Positions 15,425 through 22,245 of a stretch of DNA of 35,652 nt are shown here, piece after piece. Under the pieces are notes generated by a model. The model was not told the origin of the DNA. It made no database searches and saw only the letters and a program-made list of their open reading frames with translations. This stretch comes from a virus. How positions within the stretch are numbered: the stretch's first letter is position 1; every line of letters starts with the position of its first letter. Location: the IMG/VR virus record IMGVR_UViG_3300046787_000055, positions 1 to 35,652 of that record; one strand, written 5' to 3'. A program made the position numbers and the translations under genes.

Positions 15425-16051
15425 ATGAAATTCTCAATTCAACGCAAGTCAATCCGTGCAATGCTTCACTTAGCAGCTAAAAAAGATATTCGCTACTATT
15501 TGCAAGGCGTTAACGTGGTGCGTGACAATCGCGGCACATACTTAGAAGCTACAGACGGGCATTTAATGGGCCGTTTATTGATTGACGGCATTAGATCAGA
15601 CACAAAACAAAATGTAATTTTGCCTACTGAAGCACTTTCCAAGCTCAAGGGTACAAAAAAACAAGGCGATGAATGGTTGCATTTTGAAGTAAACGGCTTG
15701 TCAGTTGAATGTATTGATTCGCAGTCTACAACCCGTTTTTCCGCCTCTGATGCACGTTTTCCTGACACCGATAGAGTCATTCCCCTAGTTTTCAAGCCTG
15801 AGGACAATTCACCAGGCACGTTTAATCCTGACTTGCTGGTGCGTTTTGTTGACGTTTCTGAGGAACTTTTTGGAAAACGTCAAATTCCAGGTGTTTTGCA
15901 ACGCGGCACTTCATCAGCTATTGTCAGTTTTCCATTAAATGATGAATTTATCGGTGTCATTATGCCAATGGGCAAAGATCACCCAGCCAAAGTGCCTGCA
16001 TGGTGCTACATCCCTTCTACAAAACCCGTAGAAACACCAGAAACTGTCTAA
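15425..16051 (+). CDS. DNA polymerase III beta-clamp-like protein (208 aa)
   Basis: Begins MKFSIQRKSIRAMLHLAAKK, and DIRYYLQGVNVVR followed by YLEATDGHLMGRLLID matches the DnaN domain-1 signature (a -L-GV- strand, then L-ATDGHR-like). It continues VILPTEAL, FEVNGLSVECID, FSASDARFPDTDRVIP, again typical of clamp architecture. At about 208 residues it is shorter than bacterial DnaN (about 366 residues, three domains), suggesting two domains. No phage polymerase gene is present, so it may tether or redirect host polymerase. I chose the ATG at 15425, after an AATAGGTGTT leader, over an upstream ATG at 15374. Confidence 0.72.
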   Translation: MKFSIQRKSIRAMLHLAAKKDIRYYLQGVNVVRDNRGTYLEATDGHLMGRLLIDGIRSDTKQNVILPTEALSKLKGTKKQGDEWLHFEVNGLSVECIDSQSTTRFSASDARFPDTDRVIPLVFKPEDNSPGTFNPDLLVRFVDVSEELFGKRQIPGVLQRGTSSAIVSFPLNDEFIGVIMPMGKDHPAKVPAWCYIPSTKPVETPETV

Positions 16052-16061
16052 TTTCAGACTG

Positions 16062-16085
16062 CAAAGCCTCTTTTTAGGGGTTTTG
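16062..16085 (+). terminator. Hairpin between clamp-like gene and 108-aa gene
   Basis: CAAAGCCTC and GGGGTTTTG can pair over 9 bp (with G-U pairs) around a 6-base TTTTTA loop just after the clamp-like stop. No clear U-run follows, so it may be a weak terminator or an mRNA-stabilising hairpin rather than a full stop. Confidence 0.4.
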
Positions 16086-16129
16086 TGGCCTGCAATTTGC
16101 GGGAATTTTCAACTTTATAGGCGTTTAAC

Positions 16130-16456
16130 ATGAAAACTACAGTTAATTTTTCAGAATTCCGTGATCTATTTCAAAAAATTCGCCCCGATAACTTTTCTTA
16201 TGAAGGGTTAAAACACCTTTTCTCATGGCTTGAACAATATGAAGAGGACACGGGCGAAGAGATGGAATTGGATGTAATCGCTATTTGCTGCGACTTTTCA
16301 GAAGATTACTTTCAGAATATCGCAGATCAATATGGGCTTGATCTAAGCAAGTATGAAACCGACGAAGAGAAGCAAGAGGCAGTAGCTGATTACTTGTCAG
16401 ATCAAGGCGTATACGTAGGCGAAGCTGGTGAGTGCATCATCTATCGGAACTTCTAA
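16130..16456 (+). CDS. Conserved acidic phage protein (108 aa)
   Basis: The core FRDLFQKIRPDNFSYEGLKH, LFSWLEQYEEDTGEEMELDV and IAICCDFSEDYF recurs in many phages and prophages of proteobacteria as a hypothetical protein. It is acidic and helical, with a C-terminal YLSDQGVYVGEAGECIIY segment. High negative charge could allow DNA mimicry, but there is no direct evidence. It ends the plus-strand operon, 57 bases before a terminator. An ATAGGCGTT leader precedes the ATG. Confidence 0.78.
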   Translation: MKTTVNFSEFRDLFQKIRPDNFSYEGLKHLFSWLEQYEEDTGEEMELDVIAICCDFSEDYFQNIADQYGLDLSKYETDEEKQEAVADYLSDQGVYVGEAGECIIYRNF

Positions 16457-16512
16457 TGATCTATGCAACTCTCGCCCTAATACTTCGAATACTCACCAAA
16501 CGATAACCCTTG

Positions 16513-16538
16513 ACCCGCCATTGTGCGGGTTTTCTTTT
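16513..16538 (+). terminator. Intrinsic terminator of the clamp-like operon
   Basis: ACCCGC (16513-16518) pairs perfectly with GCGGGT (16525-16530) around a 6-base loop, followed by TTTCTTTT. It ends the plus-strand operon 15060-16456 before the converging minus-strand genes. Confidence 0.78.
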
Positions 16539-16548
16539 GTCTAAAAAT

Positions 16549-16567
16549 AAGCTCTACAGGGCTTTTT
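16549..16567 (+). terminator. Second, weaker terminator hairpin
   Basis: AAGCTC pairs with GGGCTT (one G-U pair) around a TACA loop, and a further TTT follows. It stands 11 bases past the first terminator's U-tract and would act as a backup stop for plus-strand transcription. Confidence 0.5.
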
Positions 16568-16610
16568 CTACTTTGCACGTATGTTTTGTTGTCCAAGGAT
16601 AAAAAACGGC

Positions 16611-16901
16611 TTAAAATGGGCTTATATCGCGTTTAATCGGCATTTCCTCGCACAATTTTCGGATCGTTTCATTCAAGGCGTCAATTTCTAGCATTTTCCT
16701 AATCGACCAGGCGCGTTTTTGCCCGTGCCAGCCTAGAACTGGGTTTCGGTGGCAATCAACACATAGGGCAATGCAAGTGTACTGTAACCCTTGTTTGTAG
16801 TGGTGGGCTTCGCTTGGTGGTGGTGCTTCGCATACTGAGCATGACAAGCTCTTGACCCTTGCAAGGTGTAGCCGTTCCTTAGTGTTTAGTTTGTTATTCA
16901 A
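16611..16901 (-). CDS. Ref-like / HNH small nuclease (96 aa)
   Basis: Contains CSVCEAPPPSEAHHY, CIALCVDCHRNPVLGWHG and a C-terminal helix with DALNETIRKL. The CXXC...HH...CXXCH...H arrangement matches short Ref-family (phage P1 recombination enhancement) HNH nucleases common in betaproteobacterial phages. In P1, Ref cuts DNA in a RecA-dependent way. The start is TTG, overlapping the upstream TGA as TTGA; no ATG fits the conserved N-terminus. It is the last gene of the early minus operon, facing the plus-strand terminators. Confidence 0.65.
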   Translation of the reverse strand: MNNKLNTKERLHLARVKSLSCSVCEAPPPSEAHHYKQGLQYTCIALCVDCHRNPVLGWHGQKRAWSIRKMLEIDALNETIRKLCEEMPIKRDISPF

Positions 16902-17221
16902 GTGGTGGCCTTCATCTCAATACGGGCTGAGTATTGTTCCGTGCGCCAGCACTCAATGCGGGCTTGGGCTGCCGTCATTAGCCATCTGTACTTTTCCTCG
17001 GTTTCTACGGCCTGCCTTATGCCTTCTAAAATTTCTATGTAGTCCTGGTGAGCGTAGGCATAGGCTTCTTGTTTTCCAAGTGCTTCTAACCTTGAGTTGA
17101 CCATTAACTGAGCTTTCCTGCTTTTCCTAAATTCCTCCAAATACATTCGGTCGGCCTTGGCTTTGGCATAGAGTGGCGCTGTGTCTATGATGTACTGAAT
17201 AGCTTTAGTAGGTTCATTCAT
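16898..17221 (-). CDS. Conserved early phage protein (107 aa)
   Basis: A helical protein with ALQ-like start MNEPTKAIQYIIDTAPLYAK followed by AKADRMYLEEFRKSRKAQLM and a C-terminal coiled-coil region with Trp and Arg. The pattern recurs in phages of proteobacteria as a hypothetical protein beside recombination genes. It is coupled by ATGA to the upstream 40-aa gene and by TTGA to the downstream Ref-like nuclease. Possible partner of the nuclease, by position only. Confidence 0.72.
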   Translation of the reverse strand: MNEPTKAIQYIIDTAPLYAKAKADRMYLEEFRKSRKAQLMVNSRLEALGKQEAYAYAHQDYIEILEGIRQAVETEEKYRWLMTAAQARIECWRTEQYSARIEMKATT

Positions 17222-17340
17222 TTTTTTAGTCTAAATCTTATAAAAATCTTGATTCCAAATATTAAATAAAGAATTCCAACTGCGATTTCAGGCATCCATA
17301 ATTGAATAAATTTAATTACTTCTGCATTATGAATATTCAT
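17218..17340 (-). CDS. Membrane miniprotein (40 aa)
   Basis: Reads MNIHNAEVIKFIQLWMPEIA and then VGILYLIFGIKIFIRFRLKK, with one transmembrane helix and a basic cytoplasmic tail (RFRLKK). Both ends are ATGA overlaps with neighbours, which argues for real translation. Its region is AT-rich relative to neighbours. Function unknown. Confidence 0.6.
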   Translation of the reverse strand: MNIHNAEVIKFIQLWMPEIAVGILYLIFGIKIFIRFRLKK

Positions 17341-17795
17341 ATTATCTCCACCACATTATTATTATTTGACTTAATATAATCACGGGTTTTCTGAATATAT
17401 CTTTCAAATTCTGATCTGCTTATGCTTGATTGTTGTAAATCAGCATATTGGATTAACTCTCTAACCCAGTTAATCCCTTCACCTGTTAAACCTAGCTTTC
17501 CTGTTTTCTGGAATCGTAGGGCTGCTTCATGCAAGGCCTTCTGAGCGTTTTCACAGACTGGTAGCACCTCTGGCCCTACTCCAGCCCTTGCCATCGTTTC
17601 TGATAGGTTTAAGACCTCTGTAAGGGTATGCCAGTCCTGAATTGTTCCCATACCCTTAGTTATCGCATCTAGGGCTGAGTATTCCATCACCCTGAGCTTG
17701 TCTAGCTTTTCTCTTTGGGTGATTGACGCACCGATAACTGCGTGCTGGATTGGATCAATCAACGCCCATACCTTGCGTTTAACTTGCTTCCTCAA
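17337..17795 (-). CDS. Conserved early phage protein (152 aa)
   Basis: An alpha-helical protein starting MRKQVKRKVWALIDPIQHAV, with LDKLRVMEYSALDAI, WHTLTEVLNLSETMAR and LPVCENAQKALHEAALRF. Similar hypothetical proteins occur in early regions of many betaproteobacterial phages. No catalytic motif is visible. The C-terminal end is Asn-rich (SNNNN). It is coupled to genes on both sides by ATGA overlaps. Confidence 0.72.
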   Translation of the reverse strand: MRKQVKRKVWALIDPIQHAVIGASITQREKLDKLRVMEYSALDAITKGMGTIQDWHTLTEVLNLSETMARAGVGPEVLPVCENAQKALHEAALRFQKTGKLGLTGEGINWVRELIQYADLQQSSISRSEFERYIQKTRDYIKSNNNNVVEII

Positions 17796-18049
17796 GAGTT
17801 TTTCTCCTTAAGTTTGGCCATGGCTTTAAGTCCTCGCATGACTTTCCCTTCGTATTGAAACTTTTTACGGCTAGGCCAGTAGTCCAGTCGTTTGCCACTA
17901 ATCATGCGTGACCAATGCCACTGAGTGTGTTTTGTCCAACCGCCATCATCTTTGGCTATTGCCTCTTCCAAAAACCTTTGTCGGTCAGCATCAAACTTTT
18001 CCTTTTTGTGTTCGGCAAGTGCCGCCCAAAATCCATCGTCATCGCTCAT
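17792..18049 (-). CDS. Conserved early phage protein (85 aa)
   Basis: Starts MSDDDGFWAALAEHKKEKFD and contains TKHTQWHWSRMISGKRLDYW followed by PSRKKFQYEGKV. The Trp-rich HTQWHWSR...L-YWPS-KKFQY-G pattern is shared by a family of short phage proteins near replication and recombination genes. Function unknown. Flanked by ATGA overlaps. Confidence 0.72.
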   Translation of the reverse strand: MSDDDGFWAALAEHKKEKFDADRQRFLEEAIAKDDGGWTKHTQWHWSRMISGKRLDYWPSRKKFQYEGKVMRGLKAMAKLKEKNS

Positions 18050-18225
18050 GCTTCCCCTTTAATGCGTTTAAAAGCCATATTTAGTGCATTTCTAGCAATG
18101 GATTCTCTTTCGATATCTCTATCGTGAAAATAACCAAATGAATGACCATCGTAGTTTTCTCTAGCCTCATTCAATACTTCTCTTGCATAAAGCCAGTCTT
18201 CAAGTAAGTCTGTAAATTGCTTCAT
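18046..18225 (-). CDS. Hypothetical small protein (59 aa)
   Basis: Starts MKQFTDLLEDWLYAREVLNE and continues with a charged helical body (ARENYDGHSFGYFHDRDIER). It fits exactly between the 83-aa and 85-aa genes, overlapping each by ATGA. No family recognised; a small helical early protein. Confidence 0.65.
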   Translation of the reverse strand: MKQFTDLLEDWLYAREVLNEARENYDGHSFGYFHDRDIERESIARNALNMAFKRIKGEA

Positions 18226-18473
18226 GAGTTAGCCTGTTTTAATCTTGCTTCCATGATGTTCAACAAGTTCATAAGATGCTTTGTTTCATAGACCTCTGGC
18301 AAAGCGTCAATCCATTCTTTCTTTTCTTGCTCTGTCAAACCAACCCAAGGCTTAGTTGCATATCCATAAGCGTGAGCAACCATTCTGCTGTGTGGCATAC
18401 CCATAGCGGGATGAAGTGAGCCTTCAGGCGGGAATATTTCAGCGGCGACGCTATTTATCAATGAATCCATCAT
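18222..18473 (-). CDS. Hypothetical early protein (83 aa)
   Basis: Contains AAEIFPPEGSLHPAMGMPHS, GLTEQEKKEWIDALPEVYE and a C-terminal helix. The GLT-QEK-EW--ALPE segment is common in small phage early proteins, sometimes fused to other domains. GGAGG precedes ATGATG, and I kept the first ATG. It overlaps the downstream 59-aa gene by ATGA. Confidence 0.65.
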   Translation of the reverse strand: MMDSLINSVAAEIFPPEGSLHPAMGMPHSRMVAHAYGYATKPWVGLTEQEKKEWIDALPEVYETKHLMNLLNIMEARLKQANS

Positions 18474-18474
18474 T

Positions 18475-18813
18475 TCAACCTCCAGGCATACTTGGTTTGC
18501 AAGCTATTGGGTTTCTTGGCATCGAATCTAAATTTGTTGATCCATCGTACTGAGTTACCCAAATAACACGTTTATTTGTCCAAATATAGGTGGCATAACA
18601 ATCTGGTGAACCAAATCCACCATGAAAAGACCAACCATTCATCAATGGCTTGGCTTCATCAATCGTCATTAACTTGTTTTTTTGGTTTCTCTTAATGAAT
18701 TTGACGTCTTCTCCAAATCCACTCCATCCATAGTCTCCAAAAATAATGTTTTCCACAAACTCATCTTTTTCAAGAAACTTCATTAAGTCATCGTATGCGT
18801 TTAGAGTGGTCAT
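18475..18813 (-). CDS. Hypothetical early protein (112 aa)
   Basis: A mixed alpha/beta protein with FVENIIFGDYGWSGFGEDVK, EAKPLMNGWSFHGGFGSPDC and YATYIWTNKRVIWVTQYDGS. The Gly/Trp-rich core suggests a compact enzyme-like or binding fold, but no motif I can name. It overlaps the upstream 77-aa gene by ATGA. Confidence 0.65.
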   Translation of the reverse strand: MTTLNAYDDLMKFLEKDEFVENIIFGDYGWSGFGEDVKFIKRNQKNKLMTIDEAKPLMNGWSFHGGFGSPDCYATYIWTNKRVIWVTQYDGSTNLDSMPRNPIACKPSMPGG

Positions 18814-19043
18814 ACGTCCTCCATCTTGTAGTTCAGCTTGTGATGTTGAAAGCGCATGGCGGCTTCGATCTCTAACTCTTTGAACTGCTCATCAGCCAAT
18901 AAACCAATGACATCTCGCCCATTGAACCAAATCTCCTTAATGGACTCGTTATAGGTTGTTTCTCCATCGTTTTCATACTCATAAACGACAGTAACAATCT
19001 CGCTACCTGCACCTGTGATTGTGTCAAATTCCCATGTACTCAT
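18810..19043 (-). CDS. Hypothetical early protein (77 aa)
   Basis: An acidic, beta-rich start (MSTWEFDTITGAGSEIVTVV, YEYENDGETTYNES) and a C-terminal helix (EQFKELEIEAAMRFQHHKLN). AGGAG sits eight bases before the ATG. It is the first gene after the 66-bp gap 19044-19109, which contains an AGGG-N5-CCCT palindrome, so it may begin its own transcription unit. Function unknown. Confidence 0.65.
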   Translation of the reverse strand: MSTWEFDTITGAGSEIVTVVYEYENDGETTYNESIKEIWFNGRDVIGLLADEQFKELEIEAAMRFQHHKLNYKMEDV

Positions 19044-19097
19044 GTCATAACTCCTGTTAAAAATTAAACTTTACGCTTGTTTGATTGGCGATTGAAT

Positions 19098-19110
19098 AGG
19101 GATTTACCCT
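19098..19110. promoter_or_regulatory. AGGG-N5-CCCT palindrome upstream of the 77-aa gene
   Basis: AGGG-ATTTA-CCCT lies in the only sizeable gap of this operon (19044-19109), directly after the rusA-like stop. Its reverse complement closely matches the palindrome at 14973-14985. On the minus strand it stands just upstream of a possible weak promoter, TTCAAT - 17 bp - TAAAGT. A shared repressor site is plausible but unproven. Confidence 0.45.
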
Positions 19111-19538
19111 TAGATCAACTCTTCTTTCACCATGACTTCAACCATTCCAACTGTGCCGTAAACCTTTGTTGAATGAAGCGACACTACTTGGCTGTCATCT
19201 AGGAAAACAATTCCATTCATGCCGTCAAAAATTGCCTTGCAAAAGTTGTCAATGTCGCTTTTCTTTGTTGGTCGCTCTTCTCCTGATAAACAGGCTTGTA
19301 TGCGTTTTTTGCTGTAACTGGCGGGGATAGGCAAGGTTATGTAGATATAAGCTCCTACAGGCGTTTGTAGAGGCTCTGAGCTACCCATTGCAACCTTTGC
19401 GGCTTGTGAAACCTTGGTTTCGTAGTCAACAGTAGTCTTGGGGCTGTAAGTTGATACAAATTTACCCCTTCTAGCAAACCTTGGCCTACCCTTGGGTACT
19501 GGTGTTCCTTCAACCATAAAGTTAACCATAAAAGTCAT
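19110..19538 (-). CDS. rusA: RusA-family Holliday junction resolvase
   Basis: A 142-residue RusA-like endonuclease. It has VEGTPVPKGRPRFAR at the N-terminus, the conserved PTKKSDIDNFCKAIFDGMNG block with catalytic Asp residues, and VFLDDSQVVSLHSTK with the paired DD. RusA dimers cut four-way DNA junctions symmetrically, here likely resolving recombination or replication intermediates before packaging. The length is close to E. coli RusA (120 aa). The start overlaps the upstream 70-aa gene by ATGA. Confidence 0.9.
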   Translation of the reverse strand: MTFMVNFMVEGTPVPKGRPRFARRGKFVSTYSPKTTVDYETKVSQAAKVAMGSSEPLQTPVGAYIYITLPIPASYSKKRIQACLSGEERPTKKSDIDNFCKAIFDGMNGIVFLDDSQVVSLHSTKVYGTVGMVEVMVKEELI

Positions 19539-19747
19539 TCAAGTGTCCCATCTCTCATTTGTGCCATGTATGCTCGGATTCTGTCTCTAGCCCCAGAGCC
19601 ATAGATTCGTTCTGCTCTCTCAAGCCTAGCCCTAATCAAGTCAGGTTTACGGCTTGTTTCCCAATTGTGAAAAAGCTCCCTTGCTTCTGCTTGTTCAAGA
19701 ATCACTCTATCGCTTGGGCCTTGAATGTTGCGTCTACTGTAAGTCAC
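19535..19747 (-). CDS. Small basic/acidic helical protein next to rusA (70 aa)
   Basis: Reads TYSRRNIQGPSDRVILEQAE, then ARELFHNWETSRKPDLIRAR and a helix ending in RDRIRAYMAQMRDGTLE. Arg/Glu-rich helical content suggests a small nucleic-acid-associated protein. The start appears to be GTG at 19747, inside the end of the 35-aa gene, with only a weak upstream GGAAC. It couples to rusA by ATGA. I recall such short proteins beside rusA in other phages; function unknown. Confidence 0.6.
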   Translation of the reverse strand: MTYSRRNIQGPSDRVILEQAEARELFHNWETSRKPDLIRARLERAERIYGSGARDRIRAYMAQMRDGTLE

Positions 19748-19841
19748 CAGTAAGTTCCAATGCTTTGTTTATCAGATGTAATGGGTAAGGTACACCTTCA
19801 CGCACCTTGTCCAGTAGTCTCATTGCTTCAAAGTAGTTCAT
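19734..19841 (-). CDS. Miniprotein (35 aa)
   Basis: Reads MNYFEAMRLLDKVREGVPYP and then LHLINKALELTGDLQ, an amphipathic two-helix peptide. Its ATG overlaps the stop of the Mom-like gene (ATGA), and its end overlaps the next gene by 14 bases. It fills an otherwise empty stretch. No family recognised. Confidence 0.55.
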   Translation of the reverse strand: MNYFEAMRLLDKVREGVPYPLHLINKALELTGDLQ

Positions 19842-20494
19842 GCGAATAAAAGTTGTTGAGTTTTTACAGTAGTTCCAGAGTCATATCTCTGAGAATCACC
19901 CTTTGGATACGGCATAACTTCGTATTTTAGTTTTGACCGCATGACTTTTTTGTCAGTCTTTGATCCATGAAACATGATGTAACGATGTTTTCTAGATCGC
20001 TCGACATAGTAAAAATCATCACCATGAAGCTCTTTGATCTCAGCAAGAGTTAATCCATCACCAATGGTTTTGGCGTGTTTATGCTCTTGACCTTTTATAG
20101 TCCAATCAATTCTGTTAGCTGATAAGCCAGTGTAAAGAAAATTACTAGCTTGATATACATATCCGACATGACCTTTTCCTGTATCTGCAAATGAAACAAC
20201 AATCATTGGTTTTGGCAATAACTTGATTGAGTTCGCAACCAAGAATGATGCTTCGTTTTTATGGTTGTCCAACAAACAGACTCGGTTAAGTTCTAACACT
20301 TTGTCTGAGTATTCTTTTCCACAGATTCCCATGCAAAGTGGTGGCGAAGCGGGAATCCCATAAGTCACTACTCCAACAAGAATGTCATGTTTGTAAAGAC
20401 CAAACGCATACATGATTTGCGGCATACGCTTGGCATAGTGTTTTTCAAGCAACCAAGGCTCTACCTCAAAGTTGTTAATTGGAAGAACTTTCAT
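19838..20494 (-). CDS. Mom-family DNA adenine modification protein (probable)
   Basis: A 218-residue protein matching the Mom family pattern: WLLEKHYAKRMPQ near the N-terminus, GVVTYGIPASPPL, the core LELNRVCLLDNHKNEASFL with KLLPKP, and VVSFADTGKGHVGYVYQASN followed by FLYTGLS. In phage Mu, Mom (GNAT-like fold) converts adenine to an acetamido derivative that blocks many restriction enzymes. I chose the ATG at 20494, preceded by GGAGG, rather than the TTG at 20518. It overlaps the helicase-loader-like gene by 20 bases. No Com-like activator was recognised nearby. Family recognition is by pattern, not by search. Confidence 0.72.
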   Translation of the reverse strand: MKVLPINNFEVEPWLLEKHYAKRMPQIMYAFGLYKHDILVGVVTYGIPASPPLCMGICGKEYSDKVLELNRVCLLDNHKNEASFLVANSIKLLPKPMIVVSFADTGKGHVGYVYQASNFLYTGLSANRIDWTIKGQEHKHAKTIGDGLTLAEIKELHGDDFYYVERSRKHRYIMFHGSKTDKKVMRSKLKYEVMPYPKGDSQRYDSGTTVKTQQLLFA

Positions 20495-20876
20495 TTTTCC
20501 TCCATTTGTGTTGTTCAAGCCACTTTTTAGCCTTCTCTTTGGCTTCTAACGCTGCTCGTCTTTCTGCCTCGGTAGATTGCTTCTCGATCTGTAAAACTTG
20601 TTTAACAGGGATTTCAGGCCCTTGGTTGCATAAGTTTCTTAGTTTGATAGCACTCGGAATAAACTCTCCATCCAGTTTGGCAATGGCAAAGTCCATGCTT
20701 GGTCGGTATGTCAGGAATCGACCTAGTTGGGTCTTCCATTCTTGTCTAACAAACTCTGGGTCTATTCCATCAAAGTGTCGATTAAATGGTGTTCCAAATA
20801 TCGCCATCATTCGAGCAAAGATATAGTCAAGACCTTCGTCTTGTGTACAGAAATCAGTTTCCGAGTAATTTGACAT
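20475..20876 (-). CDS. Replication protein P-like / helicase loader candidate (133 aa)
   Basis: A helical protein with YIFARMMAIFGTPFNRHFDG, EFVRQEWKTQLGRFLTYRPS and AIAKLDGEFIPSAIKLRNLC, ending in a charged Lys/Glu/Trp coiled tail. Proteins with this W---LGRF-----L-AI--L----FPPSA--L-NLC pattern follow initiator genes in many phages and are treated as helicase-loading partners. The start at 20876 has GGAGG at correct spacing; the longer TTG start at 20888 overlaps that ribosome site. Loader function is inferred from pattern and position. Confidence 0.55.
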   Translation of the reverse strand: MSNYSETDFCTQDEGLDYIFARMMAIFGTPFNRHFDGIDPEFVRQEWKTQLGRFLTYRPSMDFAIAKLDGEFIPSAIKLRNLCNQGPEIPVKQVLQIEKQSTEAERRAALEAKEKAKKWLEQHKWRKNESSSN

Positions 20877-21573
20877 TGCCACCTCCAATTAAACCTCTTG
20901 TTAAACCAGAGATAACTCTTTGGTTCATTTGACCAGTCTTGCTTAGATTTTTCTCTTCAGGTTTTAGCCAATCAGCTTGCAAACCTTGAGAGCCTCTCGC
21001 ACACCAAACTGTTAGAAAGTCGCTAAAGCTCATCCCTGCTTTGCCAGCTTCTTTCCTTGCGCTGTTAACAACAGTTTCAGTCACAGGCGCTTTCTTGGCT
21101 TTCCTGAGTTGTTTCCAATCATCCCAAACTTGTTGTTCAACATCTGGTGGACAGGCAACGCTAGTTGCTTTCTTTATCTTATGTGTCTGTTCTGTATCTG
21201 TATCTGTATCTATAGCGTTACTGGAACGTTCTTGTAACGTTTCATCAGCGTTACCAACCTGTTTCTTTTTATTACGATGCTTGCGAACCCGCATGGTGCT
21301 TGAGTCTGAGATGAATTGGCGCTTATTCCAGTTAAGGATATTCCAATTCTTGTCGATGAAGTTTTTGCTGATAAACAACTTTTTTGTTTCCAACAACTCT
21401 GTTTCATCTAAACGCAATTGAAACGCAAGCTCTGTTTCATGTAACGTTTCAAGTGTGTCGCTACATTTTAGACAGAGCAACATGACATAACGTCTTTGCA
21501 TTGCCTCAGAAAGCATTTGAACTTTGGGGTCGTGAGCAAACTCAGAATAGAGCCTGAACCAAGGATTAGCCAT
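20854..21573 (-). CDS. Replication initiator-like protein (239 aa)
   Basis: N-terminal MANPWFRLYSEFAHDPKVQM, RYVMLLCLKC is the standard opening of phage replication proteins with a winged-helix domain. A basic linker follows (STMRVRKHRNKKKQ), then an acidic TDTDTEQTHK stretch, and a C-terminal domain with VWDDWKQLRKAKKAPVT and FLTVWCARGSQGLQADWLK. In lambda-like systems the initiator gene holds the origin. Here two perfect 12-bp repeats, TGTAACGTTTCA, occur inside the gene at 21233-21244 and 21440-21451. A good sigma70 promoter lies 100 bp upstream. Confidence 0.72.
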   Translation of the reverse strand: MANPWFRLYSEFAHDPKVQMLSEAMQRRYVMLLCLKCSDTLETLHETELAFQLRLDETELLETKKLFISKNFIDKNWNILNWNKRQFISDSSTMRVRKHRNKKKQVGNADETLQERSSNAIDTDTDTEQTHKIKKATSVACPPDVEQQVWDDWKQLRKAKKAPVTETVVNSARKEAGKAGMSFSDFLTVWCARGSQGLQADWLKPEEKNLSKTGQMNQRVISGLTRGLIGGGNVKLLGN

Positions 21574-21672
21574 GATAAGAACCGCTTTTTAAACCACCCT
21601 TAAAGGAATTGCCAGCAGGAGAAGGGTTAACTCTTTTCGGTTGGGAGATCAGGCCCGACCTAGCTGGATTCC

Positions 21673-21701
21673 ATAATATCAAAACTATTCTACTTTGTAA
21701 A
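21673..21701 (-). promoter_or_regulatory. Sigma70-type promoter for the replication operon
   Basis: On the minus strand TTTACA - 17 bp - TATTAT (five of six matches in each hexamer, ideal spacing) lies in the 130-bp gap between the winged-helix gene and the initiator gene. Transcription would start near 21665 and give a leader of about 90 bases before the initiator ATG at 21573. It is the clearest host-type promoter I found in the window. Confidence 0.72.
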
Positions 21702-21703
21702 CA

Positions 21704-22066
21704 TCAAAGATTTTTTGTGAAATTAGGGTTTCCCTTAAAAAGCCTACGAGCTTGTGCATTCATCACAGCATACTCAGCCTTAGTAAAGATGCCTTTAGCG
21801 TTCCTGATATCAAAAGGATTGAGTAAGCAGCGACCTGTTTCATCTACTGTAGTCTTAACTCTCCTTTCAATCATGTGATCTGCCAAGGTGTACTTAGCTA
21901 AGTTATGGCGTCCTACTTTGACAATCTCAGTAGTGAGTTCACCTTTGTAGCGTAACTTCTTTGCTGTTGACAAAACAGTAGCCTTTGTCATACCAGTTAA
22001 GTCTGCTATTTCAGAAGAGGTTAGAGGGCCATTCTGTAAAGCCTTAATGAGTCTTTCTTGGGTCAT
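21704..22066 (-). CDS. Winged-helix DNA-binding protein (120 aa)
   Basis: Residues 1-60 form a wHTH: MTQERLIKALQNGPLTSSEI, ADLTGMTKATVLSTAKKLRY, KGELTTEIVKVGRHNLAKYT. The helix-turn-helix and beta-wing are clear. The C-terminal half has a second small helical region with GIFTKAEYAVMNAQARRLF. It is transcribed just ahead of the initiator and probably regulates early transcription. It overlaps the 60-aa gene upstream by ATGA. Confidence 0.78.
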   Translation of the reverse strand: MTQERLIKALQNGPLTSSEIADLTGMTKATVLSTAKKLRYKGELTTEIVKVGRHNLAKYTLADHMIERRVKTTVDETGRCLLNPFDIRNAKGIFTKAEYAVMNAQARRLFKGNPNFTKNL

Positions 22067-22245
22067 AGTTTTTCTAGATCAATTGGTTTGTTCAGGTGAA
22101 TCTCGAGAGTCCTGGCAAGCAAAGCCGTTACAGCCGCTGTGAAGTCCTCTGGATGATCCACATAGACACTAGCCATGCGATTAGCGTAGCCCTGTAGGGT
22201 TTCCGCACAAGTTTGTTCCATTTGTTCGATGTTCATGCCAAACAT
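22063..22245 (-). CDS. Hypothetical early protein (60 aa)
   Basis: A small helical protein with ETLQGYANRMASVYVDHPED and FTAAVTALLARTLEIHLNKP. It is the first gene of the early minus-strand block beside the divergent region 22246-22422. No good ribosome site lies before the ATG at 22245; a second ATG at 22236 is possible. It couples to the winged-helix gene by ATGA. Function unknown. Confidence 0.62.
   Translation of the reverse strand: MFGMNIEQMEQTCAETLQGYANRMASVYVDHPEDFTAAVTALLARTLEIHLNKPIDLEKL

Noticed and set aside
16458-16508. 16-aa hydrophobic frame after the 108-aa gene (MIYATLALILRILTKR)
   Set aside because: Too short to separate from chance, no ribosome site of its own, and placed in the leader of a terminator.
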